Source: Gnetum montanum
Taxonomy: Eukaryota; Streptophyta; Gnetopsida; Gnetales; Gnetaceae
NCBI GenBank assembly: GCA_015680685.1
Contig: MNCI01002316.1
Span: forward strand, 28,377-92,376
Direction of reading: 5' to 3'
DNA: 64,000 nt
Of this stretch, positions 10,523 to 21,256 are shown one piece after another. The notes beneath the pieces are model-generated. The model worked only from the letters and a program-made list of their open reading frames with translations, searched no databases and was not told the DNA's origin. The position numbers and the translations under genes were made by a program. The number at the start of each line of letters is the position of its first letter. Position 1 is the first letter of the stretch.

Positions 10523-11409
10523 TGTTTTTGCTTAAAACATGCACTATCTAGGTATAGTAAAAATCATTAATATCATTGGATGAACCCTAAGATTAAAAAT
10601 CATTCTAAAAATAAATATAATACTTTAAGCACACTAATAACTTATTTTAATTATAGAATGTCTTTTTCTCACAAGTGTGATGATACTAAACCTTCCTCAA
10701 GAGTTCAATGTGGTATATACTCATCCAGATGAGTATGCACCTAACTTCACCTTCATCTTACACTAGGATGAACAATTGTAGTGGCAAGATATGGAGGGTA
10801 ACATTGTAATGCTTCCTGATCGATCTGTGCCTGGGATTCTACTCTAAACTCTTAGGAGGTTGTGCATCTATGATCTTCAAGAAGGGTACGTTGTGCATGA
10901 ATATGACTACGAGGACTACTATCCTACTAAAACATAATGCAAGAGAGATTGACACTAGGAGAAGCACCATGAGGTTATGAAGGGAAAATGGTTCACCAAT
11001 CCCTTAACCAAAATAATAATGAGGATCCTCCTTCTACAGGTTGTCAACATGAAGAATCTCCACCCCTTGATATTGGTGATTGGAGCTTGAACCTAAAGCT
11101 ACAATCCACTATCAGTAATCTATGTTCAGGCAAAAGTGGGAGTCCAAGCATGGGCTTGAACAAGTATCAGGATGACAAGAAAGCTAATGAACATGGTCAT
11201 GACAAGCATAGAGGAGGTGGTAGATACCATGGTGGTGGTAGTCATCCTCCCTCTTCGTCCTTTTCGTTTGCATCTTCTTCTTCATCTTCTAGTTCTGATA
11301 GACACCACCTAAAGGACAATAGTGATGAAGATGAATAGTGGGACAATAATGATTGCTAGGCCACCATGAATGAAGGGGTAGTAGAGGACATCATAAGCAT
11401 CATCAAAAT
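10523..11409 (+). pseudogene. Element A leader and N-terminal gag region
   Basis: Between primer site and E1. It has an open frame at 10988-11338 (116 codons) with a Gly/His-rich stretch, a long Ser run and an acidic end (DNSDEDE). Acidic DDDE-type residues occur at the corresponding place in element B's gag, just before the capsid domain. The capsid part continues on the far side of E1 at 31491. A function for the Ser-rich segment is not known to me. Confidence 0.5.
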
Positions 11410-12210
11410 TGTAGTGACCAAAAACATTGACAGCTCGAACACCGAGGGGTTTTTGGATGCATAACCTCGACCCCACATTTATGCAAGAGCCTTGCTAGAA
11501 AATGAAGGTGGAGTGCCCTGGACGATCTTGTTGATTGAATAAGGACTTTGCTAGTTGCAACTAGGGTATTGGGTGTAGCTAGGGTGTGGCATGATTAGCC
11601 AAAATGCAAGTGTTGATGTTGTGAAATAATGCTAAGTGTTCTAATGGTATCTTTGGTAATACTAGGGCCGACTAAGCTTGAGCATAGCAGGGTTTCCTGA
11701 TGCGAGAATGATGGTGCAAACATGCAAAAAATGTGTGAAGTGATGAGAAGATGCAAATGCAACACTAAAATGTCAAAGAAAAATGCATTAGAAATGTGTA
11801 AAAATGCAAAGGAGTTTGAGAGAGATAGAATGGCACCACCCCAAATGGGGAGCATAGCAATTACAAAAGAGAGGTGAGAAGGTACACGGTGTATAGATAG
11901 GCATAGTAGCAATGTAGCCACAGTCTCTAAGATGTTCTAGGATGAAGATTAACATCCATTGTGAACTCTATGCTTACTAGGTTGGTTGCTGCGGTGTCCT
12001 GCAGGTTGCGGTGTGCTACAGTGCTAAATGGGATGCAAAGGTATTGCCAAGGTGCTGATATGCTCCAGTGTGCAAGGTGCTCAAGGTACCTCAAGTGCCA
12101 AGTGGTACTCTAAAAATTCCAATTGCTGCTTAAATTTTTCAACCAAGTGCTTCAACATGTCCACTACTAAAATGAATTACCAACCACCCCTAACATGTGA
12201 AACCTAGGGG

Positions 12211-12218
12211 TATTTATA
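12211..12218 (-). promoter_or_regulatory. TATA box of E1 3' LTR
   Basis: TATAAATA on the minus strand (plus TATTTATA). It is kept at the homologous place in all four E1/E2 LTRs, which supports both its role and the minus orientation. Confidence 0.7.
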
Positions 12219-12579
12219 GGGTTAGGTTTAGCGTGAAGTATGGATCAAGCACCATGTGGCAAGGGGGGGTAGGTGAGGCTATGCTAACCCCAACTATGCT
12301 TCCATTGGAGCAACTAGTGCTATGCTCTAGTGTGCTCCACTAGACCCCAAGAGACTGCCAGACTGTGACTATGCTACCAAGACTATGTGTGCCAAAGTAA
12401 AAAAATATCACAATGTACTTGCAAACAATGCAAAATAGTGCAATTCGGAGGCTATGCTTTGGGACTACACTCTTCCCTCTTTCAAGTGGAGTTGAGCATA
12501 GGTAAAATTTTGGGACATAGGGGGTGCAAAGAAAGTGTAATTTGTTGACCCTACTTTCCTAAGTAGTGTTGGAGCTTGA

Positions 12580-13100
12580 ATGAAGGCCTGTGCTACGCTC
12601 TAGAAGCTTTTGGAGGTAGTTCCATGTTGCTACGCTAGTTACACTCTGGAGCGTAGCCCAACAATTAGGCAAATTTTGTAAAAAACTAAAGTCTAGTGCT
12701 GCTACACTTGCTATGCTCATGAGCATAGCAGGAAGGGATAGGGAATAGCATAGACACTTAGAAAAATATGGTAAAAATTGTAGTCTTTATTCTTGCTACG
12801 CTAGCTATGCTCTGGAGCGTAGTAGGAGGGGTACCCTCAGGAGTTAGAAAATCTACCAAACTGTTTCTTCCATTTTGAGCTAGCTTGACACTCATGCAAA
12901 TTAGCCACTAGAGTGTTACTACACTTGCTATGCTCATGAGCATAGCAGGAGGAATGGGAGTATAGTAGGACACTTAGAACAATTTCTGCAACCATTGTTA
13001 ACACTTAGAAAATTTTGCAAACCTTGTTTTATGCTGCATGCTACGCTGGCTATGCTCTAGATTGTAGTCCTAGTAGTGGGATCATGGATCAAACACTTAG
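12580..13100. repeat. U3 hairpin subrepeat array with two perfect 20-bp palindromes
   Basis: Degenerate subrepeats, each with CTATGCTC or CTACGCTCT, a complementary GAGCATAG/AGAGCGTAG, and CACTTAGAAAA. GCTATGCTCATGAGCATAGC, a perfect palindrome, occurs at 12710-12729 and 12927-12946. In element orientation the array lies upstream of the TATA box, in U3. Related hairpins occur in the E2 LTRs and around internal genes. Confidence 0.75.
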
Positions 13101-13175
13101 AAAAAATTTGCCTCATGCTGACATTTAGAAAATTTTTTCATTAAAGTGTTGTTACCAAAATTTGATGGTGTTTCA

Positions 13176-13195
13176 TTGGCCCTTTGTTGACATTT
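13176..13195 (-). other. E1 polypurine tract region
   Basis: On the minus strand AACAAAGGGCCAA directly precedes the LTR start TGAAACACC. It is less pure than the E2 equivalent, as expected after decay. Confidence 0.5.
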
Positions 13196-14825
13196 GGAGG
13201 AGTGGCCTAAGAGACGTCGAAAAAGAATCCAAAAGACCATAGTAGGCATGGCACCAACATTGCTCATTAATACCTAGTTAGAGGATGCTTCATTGAGCTT
13301 AAGAGTGATGAAGGAAATGGTATGCTAAGGTTAATGGATGTAGGGAATTGGCTTGGGAATAGCAAGGGAGGAATGAGATACCAACAATGTATCATACTAC
13401 AAGACGCAGGGTTAGCATGGCTGATCATGATCATGATACTAGGGTGGCTTGTTGCTGAAATGATGGCCTCTTGTTGAAGTGCTTATGAGAGAGCCTTTGC
13501 CCATAGCACTAGAATGGCTTACCCCTGACATGTTGGCCTCTTGTTGGAGTGCTTATGAGAAAGTCAATGTGAATTTATGGTTGGACCGGTTGCAAAATTC
13601 TAGCTTTGCTACTTTGCTTAGGGACATGTTTTACCCCATTCTTTCTTTTTTTTTTCTTTTTCTTTTTTGTGATATGCTAGCTACAAGATGCTTATCATTT
13701 AGTGGACTACATGCCACTCGATGAGGTTTACTTAGAGGTAATCATGTCACATATGTAGGATAGGTGTTTCCTCCCTAGGATGAGTTGTGTTACATCCACT
13801 TGGGCTTTGACCAGTTCACAGAGGCTTCCCATGGGACGAGTTGTGTTACATCCATCATGGATTCTATGGTTGACAAAAAGAAGAGTGTCATGTGCATTGG
13901 AGAAGGTAGCAGGGAAGGCGAGAAAATGTAAGTTAAAGGGGTAGTTGCAAGTAAGCTATAGCAAGGTAATAGGAATATGCACTCTTGAGTGGCTTCACAA
14001 GTCCAACCAAGCACATCAGAGTAATGTGGTGACTTGTCACTGCAATGAAATGTGTCCCTAAATGATCACCTTCAAGGCTTTTTCCTACAAACACAACACA
14101 AAGTAAACAAGAAAAAACAACCACACAGCATGTGAGATAAGAGAAAACTGCTAATTGTGAAGGTGTTGTAAGTGCCACAAGTGTTGGACTAGTTACAAGG
14201 GTTTACAATTCCAAAGTAGGAAGGCTATTGTAGGTGTGGAAGCTAGAAGGCTACAAAAGCTCTAGTAGCCACATCGGAAGTAAGCACCCAAGGGAGGCCA
14301 GCAAAGCAACCAAGGGCGATGTTGATGCAGGTGCTCGAGACTCCACACCAAGGACAGGAACTTGGAAACCCAACAGAATGGTAGGGAGCCAAGCTACTAG
14401 ATACACTTCCAAGCCCAGGTAATGGTGAGGGTTGAAGGATGGTAGTGCTATGGCTGGGTCACAGTATTGCTAGGGCTCTTGAGGATGGTGCTAATGGTGA
14501 GAGCTCCAACCAATAATGAAATACCCAAGGCTAGTGATGCTATTGGCACGACCTAGGGATGGTACTATTGGCAATGGTGGTGGTAGCTCTGGAAGGTTAG
14601 CAAAATGCCTAAGGGCATCTCTAGAGGATCAGCAAAATGCTAAGGGAAGTAATGATGCAAATGTTTTAGAGGCTTTTTTTGGATGATTTGGACTTCATTC
14701 TAGAATTGCAATGTCCCACCCCACCTTGCCCATGAGATGTGGGTAGATGATGGAGGATTGGAAGTATGCGTGCTCACTTGTCCACAGAACCATGATTGTT
14801 GAGCCATGTGTGTTAAATTGTGAAC
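13196..14825. other. E1 spacer between integrase array and LTR
   Basis: Homologous to 34471-35985 in E2. It includes a T-rich run at about 13643-13668. The open frames at 13479-13724 and 13790-14178 are not kept in E2, so I do not call genes here. Confidence 0.55.
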
Positions 14826-15265
14826 CCAATTTAAGGTCCTAGTAGACTGCATGCTATGCTAGTTTAAGGTTCTAGTAGACTGTGAACTTAGTTTAAGGTC
14901 CTGGTAAATCATGATGTGCTAGTTTAAGGTCCTACCAGATCATGGTGCGCTAGTTTATAGTCCTAGCAGATTGTTGTGTGCTAGTTTAACATCGTAGTAG
15001 ACAATGGATGTTGTGCTAGTTTAACATCATAGCCCGAGGATGTTTTGTGCTAGTTTATAGTCATAGTATATTGTCTATGCCAGTTTAACATCATAGCACA
15101 TGCTCTGTGCTAGTTTAACATTGTAGAAAATGCTTTATGCTAGTTTAACATTGTAGTGGATGCTTTGTGCTAGTTTAATGTCATAGTAGATGTTCTGTGC
15201 TAATTTAATGTCATAGTAGATGCTCTGTGCCAATTTAATGTCATAGTGGATGCTCTACTCACCTT
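14826..15265. repeat. E1 boundary array 1: about 14 units of 30-35 bp
   Basis: Unit core (C/T)TAGTTTAA then GTC or CATC, ATAGTAGATG, CTCTGTG. About 14 units, from 14826 to just downstream (in element sense) of the integrase stop at 15291. E2 has the same array at 35988-36340 with fewer units. Confidence 0.85.
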
Positions 15266-15290
15266 ACTTTTACTGATGTGGTGATGCATC

Positions 15291-16330
15291 TTAGGCATCG
15301 TATGGCTTCGGGTAGGAATGGTTGACCAGATTAGCAAATTCGTTGCCATCTAGATCAGCAAGCTTGAATGCTCCATTATCATAGGCCTTAGTGACCAAGA
15401 AAGGCCCTTCCCAATTAACTGAGAATTTATCTATGGATTCACAAATGACCTTGAGAACTAAGTTCCCCATCTTAATCAAGTGTTGATGCTGATTGTGGTG
15501 ATGCTTTTGCCATTACTTTTCTTGATACCATTTGATGCAGTTAAGCATTTGCATGCACTCCTCTTCTATAGAGTCAAGCTCAATGGTTCTCAACTCATTA
15601 TTTTGAGCCTCATCAATGAAGCTCGAGAGGATCATGTGGAGCAATGGGACTACAATTCAAGAGGAAAAATGGCTTCAGACCTATACATAAGGTTATATGA
15701 CATCTTACTTGTTGCTATTTTGTGCATGGTGCGGTAGGCCCATAGTGTGTAGACCAGTTGCTTGTGCCATTGTCATTTGCTACTGCTAAGCATCTTCTTT
15801 AGAAGGTTAGTTATAACCTTGTTTGTGGCCTCCACCTGGCCATTCATCTACAAGTAATATGATGACAAGAAAGAATGCTTGATGCCAAGGTATTCGTAGA
15901 AGGCTTTGGTCTCTGCACTACTAAACTATGGTCCATTGTCCATGATAATGGTCATGGGTAGGCAAATCAGGTTACTATATTATCAAGGATGAATTTGCAA
16001 ACATGTTGCGATGTTGGCTTCCTAAGGGGAATAGCTTCAACCCATTTAGTAAAGTATTCAGTTACAGTTATGATGAAGCTATGTCCTGTGGAGGACTTAG
16101 GCATGATGGACCCTATGATATCCAACCCCCAACATTGGAACAGCCACATGATCTACATGGTGTGCAGTTCAATGGGTGGTACATGCATTAAGTTGTCATG
16201 CTATTGACACACGTCACATGTCTTAACCTTGGAAATGCAATTGCACTCCATGTAAGACCAATAGTAGCCTAAGCATCTAATTTTCTATGCCATTGCCCTG
16301 GGTGCTATGTGGCCTGTGCACAGTCCCTTG
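15291..16330 (-). pseudogene. E1 integrase
   Basis: The zinc-binding part is readable near 16330-16220 (KVKTCDVCQ), and the catalytic core begins near 16130 (LDIIGSIMPKSSTGHSF, then TEYFTKWVEAIPLR). The second catalytic Asp (MDNGP) and the Glu (NGQVEATNK) are readable at about 15950 and 15840 after frame changes. The C-terminal part (15479-15291) has FSVNWEGPFLVTKAYDNGAF and ends SYPKPYDA before a stop. The catalytic residues survive, but several stops and frameshifts break the protein. Confidence 0.8.
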
Positions 16331-16599
16331 TGGACTTGATCAATGATCGTTTGCACTTCATTGTTGCTAACACAAGTCAATAGTATGCCATCATAAGATC
16401 TACAACAAAGTGTGCTATCATGTACAATGATGTACTACTATGACTATTTTCACATTGCATCCTTTTGGGTAGTGGTCAAATGTTGTAGAGGTCCACCCTA
16501 TTGAAGGTACACCTTAATGTCATCATATCATTCTTGTGCATGAGCTATGCTTGTTGTGGCTACAAATGTAATGTTAGTTACTTGTATGATGAGCTTGGT

Positions 16600-17270
16600 G
16601 CAATTCATTATTGAAGTGGGCAAGGCATGAAACATGTTAAGTATAATACCTGAGGCTAATGTGGCTAATGTGTCAGTAATGGCATTCTCATTGCAGGGGA
16701 TGTGCTGGATATCTATAGTTGTAGACTATCGGAGTAAGTGCTTTGCCAAGTCACAATAAGGTTGTAAATTTTGTGCTTTACAAACATAAACCTTTGTAAC
16801 TTGATTGATGACTAACTACAAATCACCATGGATTGCTATGTTTCAGATTCTTAGGTCACAAGCTGCTATAAGACCTCTAAGGAGACCTTCATACTCCGTT
16901 GTGTTGTTAGTACAAGGAAATGAGAAGTAATATGTGAAGGATGAGATCTCCCTAGAGGGAAGCATGATGACAGCAATGGCACTAACCCCTTAAGAGGTTG
17001 AGGTGCCATTGAAGTATAAAATCACCTCAAATTTGGTAGGCACTTGGCTTATATTGCTACATGCTCGTTCAGGAATTTCGAGTCTATCGTTGCTTGATCA
17101 TTTATTGGTGAAACTATTAGTTGTGTGGCTATTGCTTGACCTTTGGTTGATGCTTACACTATGTAATGTAGGTCAAACTTTGTGGTTATTGCTTTCCACC
17201 ATGCAATTCAACTACTTTTGTAGATGTTCGTTGTGATTGCCCAAAGTACATTGCTTTTGTAGATGACATT
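16600..17270 (-). pseudogene. E1 RNase H
   Basis: The minus strand reads LYFNGTSTS, then GVSAIAVIML, TEYEGLLRGLIAACDL, HGDL and LVINQV, with stops that look like C-to-T or G-to-A changes. The first catalytic Asp (YFDG in the family) is Asn; the Glu of TEYEGL and the Asp of HGD remain. It follows RT directly, as in Tat/Ogre polyproteins. Confidence 0.7.
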
Positions 17271-17469
17271 TACCTAGCTATGGAAGAGATAATGCCTTCA
17301 CTTCTTAAGTGTAAAGACTAAGGTGAGGTAGTTCTTTTCCACATCATTGTATTTTGCTTCATGGGAACACATAGCTTAGGTAGTTGAAAAGGACCTCTAA
17401 GCCATCATTTCACTTTTGGCAAAGCAGAGAAGAGATGGATGCATTGAAAGTTGCAAGGTAGATGTAAAA

Positions 17470-18320
17470 GGGTTTACCTCCTTGCAGAGGGTAGACTATT
17501 GGAAGCTAAGTCATCTCTTGTTTGAGGTTGTCAAATGCCTCTTGGCATTGAGCTGTTCACTCGAAGTGGACTTCCTTTTTGAGAAAATGTTTCATTAGCT
17601 GCAACTTATTAGTCAACCATGCAATAAACCAATGTATGAATTTCAATCTGCCTTGTAACCCACATAGCTCCTTGAGGTTAGTTGGCAGTGCTAAGTTAAT
17701 GATGGCCTTAACCTTATTAGGGTCTACATGTATACCTACTTCTGATGCCACAAAGCCTAGCATGTAACCTATCTTGACATCGAATACACACTTCTTAGGA
17801 TTCAACCTAAGGTCATGTCTAAGGCAACATTTGAATGCACGGTTTAAGTCATCTGCGTGATCATGTGCCATCTTGGACTTAACTGCTATGTCATCAACGT
17901 AGCCATTGAGCAAGTTTAACAAGTAGTCGCTAAAGATGTATGTCATGACATGTTGGTAGGTTGCTCCTACGTTCTTTAGTCCAAAAGGCATCATTGTATA
18001 GCAAAATGTACCCAAGGGGGTAATGAATGTTGTACTAAGTTGGAGCTCTAGGTTGATCTGAACCTAGTTGTAACCAGAGAACCCATCCATAAAGGACAAC
18101 AAGGCATGACTAGCCGTAGTATCAACTAGTTGGTTGATGCTAGGCAATGGAAAATCATCTTTAATGGTTACTTTGTTTAGGTCCTAGAAGTCTATGTAAA
18201 TGCATATGCTTCCATTTTTCTTAGGTGCAACCATGATGTTGGAGACCCAATCTGCATAGTCAACTACTTAAATGAAACTAGCCTTGTAGAGCTTGGTGAT
18301 TTCATCACGAACTACCAATG
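17470..18320 (-). pseudogene. E1 reverse transcriptase
   Basis: In order on the minus strand: VVDYADWVSNIMVAPKKNG, DLNKVTIKDDFPLPSI, LLSFMDGFSGYN, then an open stretch 18015-17557 with MMPFGLKNVGATYQ, the catalytic NGYVDDIAVKS, HDHADDL, RLNPKKCVF and GFVASEVGIHVDP. These are typical of Tat/Ogre-type Ty3/gypsy RT. The YVDD box is intact. Stops upstream of 18015 interrupt it. Confidence 0.85.
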
Positions 18321-18790
18321 CCACCTTAGGCCTAACCTTGTAAGCTTTCTGCTTAATTGGTTTTATGTGAGAATTGAGGATGATGTTGTGTTATACTATG
18401 CAAGGATCTAGGCCTGGCATGTCCTTGTAGGACCATGCGAATGCCTTGATGTTTTCATTAAGAACTTTGATGATGCTTTGGATGTGTTGAAGCTCTAACA
18501 AGGAACTAAGTTTTAGTGTCTTTCCTCACCACTAAGTGCTGCTATAGGGACTTCGACGAGGGGATCCTCAATGATGTCACCTACCTCTAGATCGAGAGCC
18601 CTAACTAGATGTTCAGGCCAATCTAGTGGTGCTTCTAAAATTGTTACATAGTCATCACAGGCCATGGGCTCAAGGTCTAGGTATAGGGCATTAATGCATC
18701 AGGTGAGATCACCATGAGGTTCAATGACAACCAAAGGTGAACAAAAACACTTGTATGTGCTCATGTTGTAATCCTGTGACATACCCTACA
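18321..18790 (-). pseudogene. E1 N-terminal extension of the RT polyprotein
   Basis: The minus strand reads WPEHLVRALDLEVGDI and further acidic sequence before RT. E2 has the same at about 39430-39840. A linker of this kind precedes RT in Tat/Ogre elements. No catalytic motif is visible. Confidence 0.5.
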
Positions 18791-18914
18791 AAACAAGTAG
18801 AAAAAAGGTTAAGCTACACCTATCTTAATAGAGTGCATAGAATGATGAAAGCAATGCAACAAGAAATTGCCTAAATGTGCAAAAGTAGATTTAGAAAAGC
18901 AAATATGTGAGCTA

Positions 18915-19035
18915 GTTTTAGGCCTCAACAGGCCATGGATTGCCAGTTTAAGATCTTAGTGGATCATCGTTTGCTAGTTTAAGATTTTAGCAAACCATCA
19001 TTTGCTAGTTTAAGGTCTAAGAGGACCATCGTTTG
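18915..19035. repeat. E1 boundary array 3: four units of about 30 bp
   Basis: Units such as GCTAGTTTAAGATTTTAGCA, between the start of the RT ORF (minus) and the upstream region of the antisense gene (plus). The E2 counterpart is at 39985-40075. Confidence 0.8.
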
Positions 19036-21256
19036 TGCAAGATGCATTGGTTAAAGTAAGGTAGAGAGTATCTAGAACATGGAACTGGGTTGAGCATTCG
19101 CTGGGCAACTAGAAAAATCTCAAAAAAATTTCTAAGTATGGGAATCATTAGAAAAATTTCAGAAATTTTTCTAACCCTAGATGCTATGCTCACCCCTTGC
19201 TACACTTGCCCTCCACAAAAACCCAAGAAAATTTGCCAAAGTTTTGATGTGCCAATGTGGTAGGTGACACATTTAATTACCATGGGGGTATATATGAGCA
19301 TTTTACCAAGGGGTAAATTGTCATTTTCCAAAGTGAAAATGGAAAATTATAGAGCATAGCATAGTCAAAGTGAGATGTGGAGCCCAAAGCGTAGTAAGAA
19401 GAGTGAAGCACCAGAGCATAGCACCAAGATGACACACTATAGTGATCATCAACACCTCAAACTCACCAATCTGAAAGAGGGAAGATGAGCCTTGGAACAC
19501 CTACCATGGGCTCAAGTCGAGAAAAGGAGAGCACCACTGATTGCCAAGTGCACCTGCTACACTCACTCCTTACCATCATTTTTGTTTCTTCATATTCTTG
19601 CTTCCCTTATCTAGTGTTGGGGTTTGAGTTTTGGGGTGGCCTACCTTGGTAGGGCCCATCATCGCCTTGGTCACCTTGGTGGTCATGGCTAAAGAGAGAA
19701 GACACATGTATAGGTTGTGGATTTGCGTTAGCATTTTGTTTCAGTTTTATGTTTGCATCAAATGGGACAAGGGGCAATGCATGAGCTACAGGGGTTTGAT
19801 TCTACTTGAGGTATCATTTTGGAGCAAAGCAAGGAGGTTTTATTGCGTAAATTTCTATTTCCCTTGAGCGTTGTGACACATAGGATGAGGGAGAAGGAAA
19901 AAAATGAGGATTTTATTTTTTCATTTTTGTGGCTTCGACGCATTGAGATAATGGAGGGTTTTTTTCTTTTGTGTGTTTCTACATGGGACAAGGAACCCTA
20001 GGTCATAGGTGATGGCTATTGGGAATCACCATTGGTGGGGCAAGAGTGATGTCTTTGTGAAATATAGGGTTCAACCAATAGACTATTATTATTTTCTACT
20101 TCCCCTATTTTGTCTCTTATTTCCAAAAGCTGTGGCACATGAGAAGGAGGAGAGGGGCAAAAAATAAGGGCTTTGAACCTAAGTGCGGCGATGGGTATGG
20201 GGTAGAGGACTCATCTCTGCCACGTTCTTACTCCTTGAATATGTGCAGATGCGCATAGTGTGTGGATGAGTGAGGTAAGAGGAGGATGAGGGTAGGATAC
20301 TACAAAGAGTAGGGATACATGAGAGTGCCATGAGGTGAATCCAAGGTGAAGGCAAAAGGGTGGGCTAGGCATCAAGGGATAGGAAATGTGCAGGGAAAGC
20401 TGTAGGGGTGGGGAAAGGGCCAATAGCACAACCACAGGGATGACAACCATGGTGAAGGGGCAAATGGGGCTAAGGGGATTGCCAAGGCTGCAACCATGGA
20501 AAACCTAGTGCATACCATCAATGCGTGATGGCACTAGATAGTGCAGTGAAAGGGGGGGGGCATAGGATGCCTAGGACGATGGAGTGATGTGGTAGTGGAA
20601 GTAGCACTTAGGAAAAATCTCATCCTCTAGAAGCTATGCTCCTTGGGGAGTATAGTTAGCACTTAGGAAAAAGTGGTAAATTTTTGGATGCTTTGAGGTG
20701 TTACACTCCCAATAGTTAGAGTCTTTTTGTCAATTTACACAGGTCACATTCCTGGAGAGGAACAACCTAGAGTTAGAAATTTTTTTTCTTCTTTTGGGTA
20801 CCCCATGCTACACTACCCAAAGTTCTTAAAAAAATTGCTAAGTATAGAAATGAAGTGCCAAACATAAAAAATGCTAAGTGTAGGGATGATAAGTGTAAGA
20901 ATACCTCATGTGAAACAAAATGCTAAATGTATGAGAGCTTTGTCAAAGTGCCAAACTTGTTAACCAAACATGCAAAACTACTCAAAACATGCAAACTAGA
21001 ATAAAGCAAACAATGTGAATGTAAAATGAACACTAGTGCTAAGTTAGTTCTATACCCCAATGAGCACCAGGTGCATCAAATGTGTTTTGATGTCCTATAC
21101 TTACGAAGCCTCATGGGGGACCCTAAGGATATATTTCTAAGTTGTGTTATTTTAGGCTAAATTTGCTAATTTTTGCTAAATGTGAGTTAATATTTCATGT
21201 CAATATCAATCTATTATGCGCTAATGCTAAGTTCATTTGTTGTCTTGTGGTTGTAG
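19036..21256 (+). promoter_or_regulatory. E1 upstream/leader region of the antisense gene
   Basis: About 2.2 kb with no conserved ORF. It carries CTATGCTC/GAGCATAG-type motifs and CACTTAGGAAAAA segments at 19100-19460 and 20620-20830. A conserved block at 21050-21130 (ACCCCAATGAGCACCAGGTG) recurs in E2 at 41950-42020. The region ends with an acceptor-like TTGTGGTTGTAG at 21256, so an upstream non-coding exon is likely. The promoter itself is not located. Confidence 0.4.

Larger units (their letters stand above)
11410..13175 (-). repeat. E1 3' LTR (in element orientation)
   Basis: 1766 bp. On the minus strand it runs TGAAACACCA... to ...GGTCACTACA. The right half (U3) carries hairpin subrepeats. 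The TATA box is on the minus strand at 12211-12218. It pairs with 29770-31490. Confidence 0.85.

Noticed and set aside
14826-15265. CRISPR-like regularly spaced repeats
   Set aside because: Units are directly adjacent, degenerate and without unique spacers; the genome is a plant and the array is a minisatellite within a retroelement.
15989-16207. Plus-strand open frames overlapping the integrase
   Set aside because: They are shadows of the minus-strand integrase; the same shadow appears in E2 at 37077-37295 because the coding strand is conserved.
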